64,000 bases of DNA from Fusarium oxysporum f. sp. lycopersici 4287. Lineage: Eukaryota; Ascomycota; Sordariomycetes; Hypocreales; Nectriaceae. The position numbers and the translations under genes were made by a program. Positions 46,369 to 58,602 of the stretch are shown piece by piece (position 1 is the stretch's first letter; each line of letters begins with the position of its first letter). Location of the stretch: positions 2,810,627 to 2,874,626 of the forward strand of contig NC_030990.1 of assembly GCF_000149955.1 (NCBI RefSeq). The letters are read 5' to 3'. The notes under the pieces are model-generated. The model did not search any database. It had not been told where the DNA came from and saw only the letters and a program-made list of their open reading frames with translations.

Positions 46369-48866
46369 TCAAAAGGCATCCTCGAAGGGGCAATCCACGC
46401 TGTCATGGCCGTCACGCTCACATAGAGCACACCACTTCTCGGGGTCCATGATGCCACTCTCCTTGCCAGCAACGGGGCCTGACTCCATGGGGTTCGGCAT
46501 GATCTTAACTGCAGGAGAGGGAGGTCCGGCATTCTTGAGTCTGAATGGCGTGAGAGGCGCAGGGGCATCATCACCTGTAGGGGTATGAGGCTTAAGCTCC
46601 TCGCGGCTGGCCTTCTTGATGGCCTTGGACTCGCCGTTGGTCTTAGCACCATCAGGACCGAACATGTTGGTGCAGGTTAGGATGTCGTGACCGTTAGTCT
46701 CACAGATCTCACACCAGAGGGTGCTAGTCTCAGTGGCATTGGAGTAGTCGTCACTCTCTGGCATTGTGTCGAGGGTGCTGACCCGCTTATGTGTAGCTGT
46801 ACTGGATCTCTTGAGGTTCTCGACTGGTCGGTTCTCCATTGCCTGGGCCATAACGACGGTGTCTCGGGAGTCTCTGAAAGAAGACCTGTTGGCTGCTGTA
46901 CCATTCTGACGGATTGATTCAAGCTCCTTCTCGAGTTCGTCCTCGCGGCTGTTCTTCTTTTCAAGGAGAGATTGGAGCTCAGCAACTTGTCGCTCGAGAT
47001 TGTCGCGCGCGATCTTATTCGCCACAACGTCTTCGGCCATCAATGAACCAGGCCTTGGTGCAGGGGGCTTGGGCTCCCCAGGAATAGAGTCTCTGCTGAG
47101 GGAATGAATGATGGCTTTGAGGCCTCTAATCTCATCATCTTTTTGCTCAAGCTCTTTAGAAGATACTGTATGATCGCCATTTGCCGGAGGAGCTGACGAA
47201 GCCTTTTCACGTTCGCGACGCAATTCCGTCCTTGTTCGCTCAACCTCTCCGCGCAAGAACTCAACTTCCCCTCGAGCTTCTGCTTCACCCCGACGAGCGT
47301 CCTCTAAACCTTCCTCGAGTTCTTGGACCAGTTCTTCCAGTTGCTTTAGTTGGGTCGCCACAGAATCGACGTCTAGGTTACGTGACTCGAGTTCTCGAAC
47401 ATCGGCCATCAGCTCCTCTATCCGTTTCTCGTACACGCGCTCCGTTTCGGTGCTGGCAAGCTCCAGAGTGTCGATAGTGCTCCGGAAGTCAGCTCGATGA
47501 GCGTCAAACTCTGCTGTGAGCATGGCAATCTTGTCGTTCTTTTCTCTCAGCAGTTGGCGCAGCTGCGCTGTGTCCTTGTTGTCCCAGCTGTTTCGTTGCA
47601 CCGCCGGCATGTCTGCTTGCTCCATAAGACCTTGCAGTTCAACTAAGCTACTCTCCATGTCGGCTAATGTAGCGGATTGCTCCTTTAGTTGCCGATCGCG
47701 ATCTTCAATCTGTGATCGCAGCCGATCGAGTTCTTCATCATTAACGTTGATACGCGACGCAGGCCGAATCTTCATGGCGAACGACGAGACCGACCCGGAG
47801 CTTCCGTTAGTACCGGTTCGCTGGATTCCCAAAGGTGCGGGATCATCATCAAGGCCTGATATCGACCCCAAGGCTGAAGCACTTCGCGGTCCATGGCTTG
47901 GCTTCCGATCCATTCTCTGGGGTCTCTTACTCGGATCACCAGATGTACCGCGGACGCTCTGAGCAAAGCGTGACTGCGTTGGGCTCCCATACCTGGTGGG
48001 AGTTTTGGCTGGTGTTGTCATGGATGGTCTTGGGCCAGGTGTCATCTGCATCCGGCGCACAGGAGAGTCGGGCCGGGGAAGAGAAGTCCTGGGTGCCAGC
48101 TTTTGCTGAGGACTGGGAGCCCGGGCACCGGGTCCAACAGAAGCACTGAACTTGGGGAGACCAGGTGTTGGGGAATTGTAGTTGAGTGAGTTTTGGTTGC
48201 CAGCCCGAAGTCCACCCATCGCGCCTGGTGTCATGGGAAAGGGCGGAATCGAATCGCGGCGAGGAAGAGCCTTGGCCGCTGGTAAGAAGATACCAGCGCC
48301 AGGGATTGTTGTTGTGAAGTATGATATGCTGTTGGCTACTGTCAGTGTCTGAAAACCCATGAAACACTGTATTATTCTTACCCGTCCACATCGCCATCAT
48401 TTTTGCCTCGGCTAGCAAAGTCTTGGTCGAGCTCGACACCAGCAAAAACTCCCTTCTTGCCTTGCACAGGACCAACGAAACGAACAACGCCATGCATTCC
48501 ACCAGGGACATCAACAATATCACCAAGTGCAACGTTCACAGCCTGTGAGCGACCGGGCGTCGTAGGAGGCATCATGTTTTGTGAGGAGTCGCTCAGGACA
48601 GTATCAACGGCGTAGCTCTCAGAAACATCGGGGATGCTGGCGAGGGAGCCCTGTGTGAGCTGAGCCAGGGAACCTTTGCGCGGTAGAGGCGGCGGCGCGG
48701 CGCGCGAATGCGAAGCGTATGCGGACTTGAGGTTAGGGGTTGATGCCGCGCTGTTCGGTCTTCGGATAGCGCGTGAGGAGCTCCTGGGACGGAGTTTTGG
48801 AGTCGTTGGCCTATGAGGAACCGTAGATGTTGTTGTTGTAGCAGAAGGCATCTTGGGAGGCGGCAA
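46369..48866 (-). CDS. CAP-Gly microtubule plus-end protein (CLIP-170/Tip1/Bik1 type)
   Basis: Two exons, 48866-48382 and 48328-46369, give 814 aa. A Ser/Pro/Arg-rich basic N-terminus, likely microtubule-binding, is followed by one CAP-Gly domain (about 112-185). Its signature RGKNDGDVDG (153-162) meets ISYFTT across the 53-nt intron. CAP-Gly domains bind C-terminal EEY/F tails of tubulin and EB1. A second Ser/Pro-rich basic stretch precedes a long coiled coil (about 365-640) for dimerisation. Two CCHC zinc knuckles close the protein, CEICETNGHDILTC near 700 and CALCERDGHDSVDC near the end, and the protein ends in EDAF. This order matches CLIP-170 and fungal Tip1/ClipA. These proteins track growing microtubule ends and support polarised hyphal growth and nuclear positioning. 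One CAP-Gly domain, as here, is normal for fungi. Confidence 0.93.
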
Positions 48867-51115
48867 GGCCCAGCTGGGGCCCTTATTTCGGTGTCGGGGA
48901 CTGATTGCGGGCGTGTCTCATTTGTTTACACCCCACGCCGCATCTGGCAAAAAGGGGGGCAACCTTTGTTCTCGGGGAGCAACGAGCTTTTCTTGGCTGT
49001 ACTAACAATATTTTTAGTTCCCGTCAGGTACCGTCGGCTTTTAGCTTTGGCTTTCGTTTTAGTGGGAATGAGCACGGGTATTGGGTACTTGATCGGCTGG
49101 TAGTCTGTTGCTGAAGAGCAGAGGTACCGACGGTTCTGAGGCGGTCGAGTGACGAAAGGTCTTGTCCAGGAGAAGCGGACCGGAGAAACTGAACGACGGA
49201 AGAAATGTGACAGGATGGACGTTGTCGAAGCGGGCAACTAGACCCGAAATTCGAAAAGGGTGAGATGGTGGGGATCCAACGAGATGATGGGAGTAAACGT
49301 GTCTCTGGAAAAAAAGAGGGGGATAGAGACAGAGGATGACGGGAGTTAGGAAGCATGCAGTTATGGGTGGGATGTATGCGTGTATATAAACAATCGACAG
49401 TTCGGATATGCAGGAGAAGTCGGCTGTCCTCAGACTCAAAGTGGAGTGAAGCTATTGACAAAGAAAGGATAGCAATAGATGAATGTGATTCAACGATGCT
49501 AGTGCCAACACCGTGAATGTTCACGGAACAAAATAAGAAGGACTAAGTTAGATCAGAGAAAGAAATAGATGCTCTTCATTATGAGGGCAGCCGGCCCTCT
49601 TTTACTTTTCCAGTCTCCCTCAATCCTATCATCCCTCTTACCCTCAGGTTCAGGCTTTGGTTCGTTGTCACCGCTTCTAAGCCCTCTGCTGGAGGGGTTT
49701 GGACAGGGACGATACAGGGGATGGACAGGGAGACAAGCAAAGAAACCCGGGGAAGTCTGAACCGCAGCAAGGATTTTAGTGACCCGCGAGAGTCTGAAAA
49801 TGGTGGTGCGATGCAGTGTGATGTGATGGCCTAGGGTGTCAATGCAGCTACAGTATCCGTCTCTCTGCAGGTAATAGATAGAGGAAAGGACCTGGAGAAT
49901 ATCATGACTGCAGCATCAAAACAAAGAACAGTCAAGGAATAAATTCAAACGGAAAGAAAAACGCATGACTTCTCTCATGTTTAAGCTTAGTGCAAAGGAA
50001 CATACTCATCATGGGCTGGCAAATCTTCTCTTTAGTATCATGCTAACCAACAACTAGCACACTTCCCTTGCCCAATTCAACATGTTGTCATGATGAACAC
50101 CATTTGTTTACATGCAACTAAGCGTCTGTCACCACGGCATCGTCCCGCTGTCATGCATTCGCGCTGCATCAAGTGTGCCATATCCTTCACCGCCAATGGC
50201 AAACCATGTGCTGATAGTAACTTCTCCAGTTTACGCCCTTCAGCTCTAGGGGTCTCATTCGCTCCCGCATGCGACTGCACGGTGCACATCATGCTACCCT
50301 GGCTTGGTGGAGACATTGACGGCTTGAATTCGTTGTAACGTACAATTCGTCTTGACATCAGCCATTCATTACTGTAGCCGCCGTCTTGGTGTTATGAGAA
50401 GTTCTAGGGCTGTCGTTGGTCATGATATAAATGGGGCTATTATATTACTTTTTCTAGTCTCTCGATTTCATGATCACGATACGCTCTGGCTTTCTGTCCA
50501 CATAGATTTAAATTTAGGTGGCTCAGAACTCCTCTGGATCAACAACAGTTTAAGCCGAACTATTTATTCCCAAATATCACTGTGCCCATATATGACTCTC
50601 TTCTTGTAAGAAAAGTCGTGCCCTTTAGGATAGCCAGGCTAGCACAGACAAGAACACTTAGGACTCATATCCTAAGCCATATAAAAACTTAGGTAAGTTT
50701 AGTATAACTTAGTAGGTGTTGGAGTAAAGTGGGCTGTCGTTGTTGGCACCATACCTAGTTAGACGCCAGGTTAAGGCGCCTATACGTCTCAGATCACTCT
50801 GTTATTTGGATCAGTCCATGCATGTCAACCATGCCAAGGATCGAAATAGCTACAGAGGCTTCATAAACAAATTTCCCAAGTGGATGTAACTAGTTAACTA
50901 GAAAAGCGCAGGATGCAAATTGCGACAATGCGGATGTGCGTCAACACCAGTAATGACATACAAGCTTCTGCCTGATGAGAAAGCTCCTTTCCACCTCTTG
51001 CTCGTTCCCATGAAAACAACAATAATTAATAAAGGTTCGCCCGTCTACTCAAATACAGTCCCTCCCCTTCTGTCTCTTCTCTAAACCCTGTCCGAAAGAG
51101 TCTGGAATATTGGTC
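48867..51115. other. 2.25-kb intergenic region upstream of the CLIP gene
   Basis: This lies between the start of the minus-strand CLIP gene and the end of the minus-strand glycogen synthase. Several minus-strand ORFs at 48926-49524 overlap in different frames and are C/T-rich, which suggests a pyrimidine-rich 5' leader rather than a gene. No recognisable product elsewhere. Confidence 0.4.
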
Positions 51116-53466
51116 CTACTGGGTTCCGTTGACAGGTACATTATCAGAAGGGCTATGGGGGGCAGGTTGCTTCGTTCGAAGAGTGAGGGGGAATGGGTAC
51201 TCGTCGGGGTCTTCTTCCTCACTGTAAATGATATTAGCAAGGGCGTCAAACCAAGCACAAACTTTCACTTACGGAAGCTTCCATGCAACATAGTCCTCAG
51301 TGCTCAGGCCTTCACGGCCTTCCTGAAGACTGGCAAAATCGCCGGGGGTCATCATGCCAGTGCGATCTCGTGGCGAGCCGGGAACAGAGAAGGGTCGCGA
51401 AATCTTTTGCTCGACACCAGGGATGAAGTCCTCCTCCTCATCGTCGCCACTGAAAGAGTTGGGGTAGGCACGGCGTAGAGCTAGCTGACGAGCCTTGACA
51501 TACTCCATGCCCATGCGCTTCCAGTCAAGGAGGTCGCTAAGACGCTCTGTTCGGTTTCGTTGGTTGATGCGCTGACGGCGGCTCTTGCCGCAAAAATCGT
51601 ACATGAACGAGGTGAGCTGGTTGACTGAGTCGTCAACACCCTTGGTTCGTCGATCCACAATGTAGATACCATAGTCGCTCGAGTTCTCGATAAGCTCTTC
51701 CATATAGCATCCGAAACCTGAAAGGTTAGTGGTAATGCTGGGCACACCCATGACAGTACATTCGGCGGGAGTATAGCCCCAAGGCTCATAGTACGAAGAG
51801 AAGACGCCCAGGTGACAACCTCGGACAAAGTCGTCGTAATCGAGGGGAAGAACAGGGTTGGCAGAGTTGAGGAACTCTGGGTGGAAGACTACCTTGACTC
51901 GGTCAGACGGGTGGTTGAAAAGTTGTACACGTCGAATCTGGTTCAGGACAGGATCCTCATGATCGTTGAGCATATTATGGGTGACAATTGGGGGAAGTCC
52001 GTGACGCTTCATGGCAAAGAGACGACGGCGAAGTAAAACTCGGTCTTGAGCAGAGATGAGTTCCTTCTCATCGGGCATGGGATCACCCTCATGCCACTTA
52101 AGAGAGCGCTCAAAGATGCGACGGCCAATGCTTTGCTCAATAACGTGTGTGGTATCTCGGAGTGACTTGATAACCGCTTGACCCTTCAGCGCCTCGACAG
52201 TGAGGGAAGTGGTCTGAGCAGGCATGATAATAAAGGCAACAACGGTCACCTTGCTACCAGCGGCCTTGAGACGATGGTTCAATCGTGCTAGGGACTCAAT
52301 GAACATGTCGACACCCTTATTCCTGAACTCGTAACGACCGGCGGTGAAGAGGTATAGAGTGTTGTCGGGATCAAAGTCGTAGTGACCATAGAAGTGCCCT
52401 CGAACAAAGTCATGAATCTTCTCCTTTGCCTGCTGATGCAGGTTTTGGAATTCGTGAACCGCCGAGAACTTTGTGACGTTCAGACCATTGGGCAGAACGC
52501 CATCAGGCTTTCGCTTCAGCAGATGCTCGGACTCAAACGCTGTGATGTGGGAGACTGTGGTGAAAACATCACATGCATGCGCGGCTGCTCGTTCAATGCA
52601 GTATCGGTGGTAGATACCGCGCTTACCAGCCTCAGCATCGACATCGAACCATTGCAGGTTGTTGTAGAAATCCACGGAGCCAGCGCAGAGGTATCGGCCG
52701 AGAAGAGTGGCGTGTGTGGTAAAGATCGTCGTCACATCGATGCGGCGCTTCTTGCAGAGGGGCAGGGCAACGCCAGCAAGCCACTCGTGGAAGTGAGCAA
52801 TGACAGCCCTCTTCTTCTCATGGCAGACGAACTATAAGATACTAAGGTTAGCAGATCTGCCACGTAAGTGGGATAGTCAAGCGAATTTACCTCTCCCAGG
52901 AACCAGGCGACCAGATAACCAAAAACAATGGCCTCGTTGGTCTCATCGTCGCCAGGTGGTGAAGGAATGCTGGCAGCTTCCCACAAATCGGCCTTCCACT
53001 CATCCATGCGACCATAGGCGGTCTTGGTGTCAATGAGAATAACTCTGGGAGCCCCTTCAATCAACCAACGACCATAAACAATGTGAATTCCTCGATCTCT
53101 CATGGACTGTAGGGTAGCAGCGATCTCTGGGCTGGTGGGTTCCATCTCCTCCACCTCGACGGCGGCCTATTGTGGTCAGTACGTGAAAGTCATGACAATC
53201 TTCAAGCTGAAGCCTTACCGATTGATGGTTGAGGGGACCGATCAGTGTGTAGCGGTCGCCATATTCAGCTGTTGTAACAGGAGCCTTGGATTTGATAACC
53301 GAGTAGATACCACCGACTGTGTTGCACCTCAAGTTAGTATGCGAAGACTCGCGAGATTGAAGGATTTTGCTGTCGCAAATGACTGACCTCGATGAGCTAC
53401 CTCAGTGGCAATCTCAAAGAGAAGGTGGTTCTTGATGTCGCGAGTCTGCTGCTCGCCTTCGCTCAT
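51116..53466 (-). CDS. gsy1: Glycogen [starch] synthase (GT3)
   Basis: Five exons, 53466-53388, 53316-53219, 53166-52891, 52831-51273 and 51221-51116, give 705 aa, the size of yeast Gsy1/Gsy2. The N-terminus reads [20 protein letters not shown], with the UDP-glucose-binding glycine pair built across intron 1. Further motifs: [35 protein letters not shown], and the C-terminal catalytic element [14 protein letters not shown] with the conserved Glu. [14 protein letters not shown] is near the usual glucose-6-phosphate-sensing Arg region. The C-terminal tail ([12 protein letters not shown], then the short last exon) has Ser/Thr-Pro sites that, by analogy, are phosphorylated to inhibit the enzyme. 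It elongates glycogen in the cytosol. The 5' flank has several AGGGG stress elements. The final exon is supported by a clean 51-nt intron. Confidence 0.95.
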
Positions 53467-56400
53467 CTTGACGTGTTTACCTCAAGTCAAGAAGTGAGGA
53501 GTAAGTCGCTGAGGGGAAGAAAGGTAGACAGTGAACGCGATGATCTGATGGGCTTCGGCCAGGGGTGTGGTCGCGTTGAATTGAGCAGTGGAGCTAGCGC
53601 AGAGACCTTTCAGGAGGACAGTAACAGGAGAGCAGGAAAGCAGGGAAAGGAGCTATAATAAAGGAGGAGGAAGCTGTAACGATGGTCCGCGAAGCCAATT
53701 GAGAAGTTTTCTCGGGAGTAGCGAAGCGTGGCTGGGGGGAATCGGCAGAAGCGAAACGGAGGGATCGAATCGAGATGGTGGTGGTCTCGATGTTGCGTCA
53801 CTGTGCCGCTGATGAGAATGAACCTAGCCTAAGAGACGGATCTGCATGCGATGGATGGGTGAGCACTGAGCACTGAACATGGGGCATTCACAGGGGATGG
53901 AGGGATCCATATGCAGATGGATATGTGCCCATGGGGAGCGGAGTTGGAGGTGCGAGAAACACTAACAGCGATGGGTACTGCTATAGCTAGTATGATGGAT
54001 CTCAGGTCCAGGCGGTGGTGGTTTGCTTTGGTGTTTTGAAGCGCTACACCAATTGAGATGAGAGAGAGGGGACCCTAAGTGTGGTGAGGAGGAGAGAAAA
54101 AAGGCAGGAAGAATGAAAAGGAAAAATGAGAGTATAAGGGAGGAATTTCGAGCCCAAGAAGTTGGAAGCAAGCAACCAATATGGAGGGGGATTGTGCAGA
54201 GGACGTTGAGTTCACAAAAAGATGGTGTAATAATGTACTGGGCAGGTACTAAGAGGCCACTACAGCAACTATCGGCCGTGATATTGCCTGGTGTTGATGC
54301 TCCTGCGGGTACAGCTTTAGGCCTTCAGCTCGTACTTTGGCGTACTAGCGGCCCAAGCTTGGGTGGGGTCGGTGGGATGTCGGGGCCCCAAGCTCCTAGC
54401 AACGGCGCCTAAACAAAAGCCAACCTAAAGGCCCGTATACCAAGGCCAAATAACTGTGGAATCCAGGGCAATTCTCCCATCGCCACATGGAGCCGTTCTC
54501 TTGGCTCCCAAGGACAGGGACCAGGGTCAACGTCTTACATGCTTTTCGAAAGACAATGTCCTGGGTTAATGCCTGGAGGAGCCGATTGAGCGTTACATTA
54601 TTAGTGACCCTGTTTTGTTCGACTGAGCCTCCAGTACAATGATATCAGAGACCATCATACGACCACCACCAGACCATTGAACCTTTTCTCTTGACACTTC
54701 ACTCGAAGAAACTGTTTTGAGGGTCTCAGTTGCCAGCTTCTCTAAACTCAATCAAGATTAACCGCGCAGAAATGGACTTGGCCAAACGCCACAAACTTGA
54801 CATCAAAAGGAATAGCTCCTTGTAACACCAACGCCACTCCGGTCAAAGAGCCGAGGCCGGCCCATTGATCAAGGTGTTTCACTGCCATTTCCAGGTCTCG
54901 ATGTTACGCCATTATGAGATTGAGTCGCTTTGTTGAGGAGCATGGGTTAATTTTTCTCTTTTCCCTCGCCTGTTATTAGTCGATACGCCTCGACGTTTTC
55001 CTCAACGGCATGCGCAAATCTCCCACCGTTCTGTAGGGTACATCGGCACGGCGCAGACTTTTTACTTCTCACCACCCTAGCGACTAGGTACAAGGACCAA
55101 ACAGAACTTTTCATCCTAAAAAATTGACCTGCCTTGTGTATGGCCAGACGCAGGTCTGGCACTTCTTGGGGGATGTCGGGATGAGGTCATGGAATGCGGG
55201 GGAATACCAGAGATCGACATGTTCAGCAGATGTGGTTTTTCCCCAAGTCACTGGAATCCTTTTTGTATTATGATACGCCTTTGAAATCTATGCCAGCATT
55301 ATCATATCTGTTAGCGGGAAAGGTATGCTCCTACTCTAGAGAGCACTGATCAGAGAAGGATAATAGTATTAACTCTACTGCAAAGTAGTGTCTACAGATT
55401 CATTATCTTGCTAGATTTAAAGACTATACACAAGGCTTTCTATTGCCTTAATCCTTAAGAAAATTACGTACCCCCATTTTAGCAAAAGACCCTCCCTCCA
55501 AATTGCCATAACCCCCAAGGCCAGTGCATCCTGTTTCCTTGCCAACCTCCTGCCTATAACACAGAATAGAAAACCTCCAGTTACCTACAGAGAATCTAGC
55601 TATTGTTCGACTTGTTCGAAAATTAACGACAGAATACATACCATATTCAACCCGCAAGTAAATAAAATGAGATAGGTGGCTTTGTTGCCACAGACCGAAC
55701 CTCTGCGGTTTAAGTTCTACCGAGACCCCGAGCCGTAATACTCATGTCTTGAATAACTCCCTTATCTAGTGTTGTATGTCTCTCCTTCAAAACACTGCAA
55801 GATTAGCTCCCCACGGTTACGGGATTAACAAGCATGTATGTGCCGGGACTGCTCCGTCAACCCGACTCCCTACTTCTATTGAGACAGATGGGGGGAGTTT
55901 GAAGAGCTTCATTACTCCAAATGCCACGGTGACAGAATACGGGCTTATTTGTCTAGCAACAATGCTCCGGATTTTAAAGCTACGATATAAGCGACCAGAT
56001 GTAGCAACAATTGTTAGCGAGTCAATCGTCATGATTACTTCGTCACAAAGAAACAATACAAGAGACGATGCGTTTCTCCCTCAACAAGAGTCACAGGCAT
56101 AAGTTATCGACTCGCGAGTTGACTCAGGAATGGTCATGTTTCTCAAAAAACAAGCATGCTCCGTGTCATTAAATCATAGAGGTCAACACGGGTGCCGGAT
56201 GAAATTGAGTTGAAACTTGTCAAGAAACATGGTGACCTCATTCATCGAAGCTCAGCACAGCAAGGTGTTAACTCCCTGATGAATAATAATTTTGATGCTC
56301 AACTCACACATAAGGTGTTCTTTCACAAACTTCAAGGATCGGCTTAAACCGCAATGGACTTCTTGAACCTCAAGTTCTTATCCGAGAGATAAAAACACCC

Positions 56401-56874
56401 AATAAGAGCTCTTCAACAAGGATCACCCACTTCCTGATTAGGAATGCTTGATTGAATGCTACAAACTAGCAAGCCATGGCAATTGGGCTCACGAAGAAGT
56501 TGCCTGGCAAAACATATCTTCATCTTATGTTAACGTATCATTTCTGTACAGTTATCTCAGGTCCTTTATGAGCCCCAGGAAAGTGGTTCAGCCTTGCAAT
56601 CACCAACATCGTCATTGGTCAGTGGCTCAGATTGGCTCCCCGCAGTGGGGACAAATGTAATGCAAGGCTACAAAAATTTCCAAAATTTTCTAGATTTTGC
56701 TGAGATCTTTGCGTGCTGATCTACCACAAGCATACCTTCACCGCAGTAAATCGTTCGAGATACCCGGAGTCCAATAGGCTTCAAAACCAGTAGAACTCTT
56801 TTATTCCACAACCTCCAATCGATTTACCTGGAAAATAATTCGAAGGACAACAACAATTGAACAGCCACGCAAAA
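53467..56874. other. 3.4-kb divergent intergenic region (GSY1/YTM1)
   Basis: This contains the glycogen synthase promoter (left part) and the YTM1 promoter (right part). The middle, 54400-56400, is AT-rich with only short ORFs (the longest is 108 aa at 55776-56102), none with recognisable motifs. I see no tRNA or transposon coding sequence. Confidence 0.4.
53512..54189. promoter_or_regulatory. Cluster of AGGGG stress-response-like elements upstream of GSY1
   Basis: AGGGG pentamers occur at 53512-53516, 53561-53565, 53892-53896, 54067-54071 and 54185-54189, within about 720 bp upstream of the glycogen synthase start. AGGGG/CCCCT is the STRE bound by Msn2/Msn4 (Seb1 in filamentous fungi). In yeast, STREs drive GSY2. 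A short motif like this also occurs by chance, so function is inferred. Confidence 0.35.
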
Positions 56875-58361
56875 ATGGGGGACGTCGCACAGGTGAAGGT
56901 CGTCTTCACTACCACTGAGCAGGATTTGGTACTTCCAGACTCTAAGCAACAATTGCTCGTGCCTGCAGGTCAGTTATTGATGTTCTTGAATACCTTAGAG
57001 CAATCAAGGGACTAATCCTTATCATAGATATTAAACGATATGGCCTCTCTCGCATTCTCAACTCCGAGTCTATGCTCGACACCTCCTCTCCCATCCCTCT
57101 CGACTTTCTCGCCAATGGCACATTTCTCCGAACTTCTATCGAAGAGTATCTTGCAACAAACGGTCTTTCATCTGAATCTACTTTAACTTTGCAGTATGTT
57201 CGAAGTCTGCTACCCCCGGTTTACGAAGCGAGCTTTGAGCATGACGACTGGGTCGGTGGCATAGACCTCCTATCTGCTACTTCACGAGCAGGCCTTCTGG
57301 TTGGTGGTAGTAACATCCCCGAACGAGTTGCGAGTGCTTCCTACGACGGCCTCGTTAGAGTTTGGAACCCCTCTGGAGACGCAATCGCAGTGTCTCCTGC
57401 TGGTCGAGCTGGTGGTCACACGCAGCGAGCGAATGCGGTTAAGTGGATCTCACAGAAGCAGCTGGCTTCAGTTGGCCTGGATCGCAAGGTTATTGTCTGG
57501 GACTATAGCGAGTCTGAGGATGGTTTCTCTGGTGCCCTCAAGTCCAGCATGGAACTCTGGGGTCACGAGAAGGAAATCAACAGTCTTGACATTAACGGAG
57601 CCACTAAGCGTATTCTCACAGCATCATCTGACGGTAAAGTTGGTCTTTGGACGTCGTCAAAAAGAACAGCTCCCCAGGCAGATCCCGAGAGCCTGCCTTC
57701 TGCACATAGCACGAAGCGAGCCAAGCTTGCAAGTGCCGCCAACACTGCACAGCGTGGTCCTCTTGCTTTGATCCCTGTCCATGATGAGCCTGTGACTGCT
57801 GCCATCTTTCATCCCAACGACGCAACGGTCGCCTATTCGGCATCGAAAGATCATACTGTTCGCACTATTGACTTAACAACTCAGCGCGAGGTCAGCCGAC
57901 TCACTACCATGCACCCACTATTATGCGCAACGGCGCTCCCCGGATCCTCCCTTGTCGCTGCTGGTTCGTCGGCCCGACATATTACCCTCCTCGACCCCCG
58001 CGAGTCAGCCACTACTACCTCAGCCATGACACTCCGCGGTCACGTTAATATGGTTGTCTCTTTGGCGCCTTCGCCCGAAAACGACCACTCGCTTGTGTCT
58101 GGCTCTCACGACAGTACATGTCGTGTGTGGGATCTTCGAAGCGTGCGGATGGGTACATCGGAAGAGGGTGGCGGAAGCGTAAGTGAGCCAGTGTACACCA
58201 TAGGCCGAGAGTGGCTTAAGGGCAAGAAGCTCCCCGTCGCTGGTGATGGAGCCAAGGTGTTGAGTGTAGCCTGGGATCAATCCTGGGGTATTGTGAGTGG
58301 TGGTGAGGATAAGAAGGTTCAAATTAACAGAGGCCGTGATCTGTTTGGGCCAGGATCATAG
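56875..58361 (+). CDS. YTM1: Ribosome biogenesis protein Ytm1 (WDR12 family)
   Basis: Two exons, 56875-56968 and 57028-58361, give 475 aa. The N-terminal 95 residues form an NLE/ubiquitin-like domain (VKVVFTTTEQDLVLPDSK ... LEYL-like IEEYLATNG). Seven WD repeats follow; clear ones are SASYDGLVRVWNPSG, SVGLDRKVIVWDYSE, TASSDGKVGLWTSS, YSASKDHTVRTIDL and SGSHDSTCRVWDLRS, and the protein closes on SGGEDKKVQINRG. This is Ytm1, which with Nop7 and Erb1 processes 27S pre-rRNA for the 60S subunit. Its NLE domain is the handle pulled by the AAA ATPase Rea1/Midasin. It acts in the nucleolus. The short first exon is fixed by frame: GCAG joins to ATATTAAA to give ADIKRYGLSRI. Confidence 0.95.
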
Positions 58362-58602
58362 TATAATAGATATAGAGACCTAAAACCGATTGTTCCTTTA
58401 TACCGATTTTTTTTTATTGTGTTCTTGGATGATATGGCTGGGATATTTAAGGATGCAATTGGCAACAAGTCTGAAGATCACGAATTACAACCTGATCAAA
58501 AGGTAATAAGCAGTCTTCATCAATTCGTTTCCAATCCCAGTTTGCAGCGAAGCTGCGTTCCGAGTAGTTCCCCATGCATACACTCGAATCCTAGAATCGA
58601 TT

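Noticed and set aside
48926..49524. Overlapping minus-strand ORFs of 103-166 aa upstream of the CLIP gene
   Set aside because: Three frames are open at once in C/T-rich DNA and the products are Ser/Leu/Pro-rich. This is typical of a pyrimidine-rich 5' leader, not of a gene.
55776..56102. 108-aa plus-strand ORF in the GSY1/YTM1 gap
   Set aside because: AT-rich surroundings, an overlapping antisense ORF of similar size, no recognisable motif; compatible with chance.
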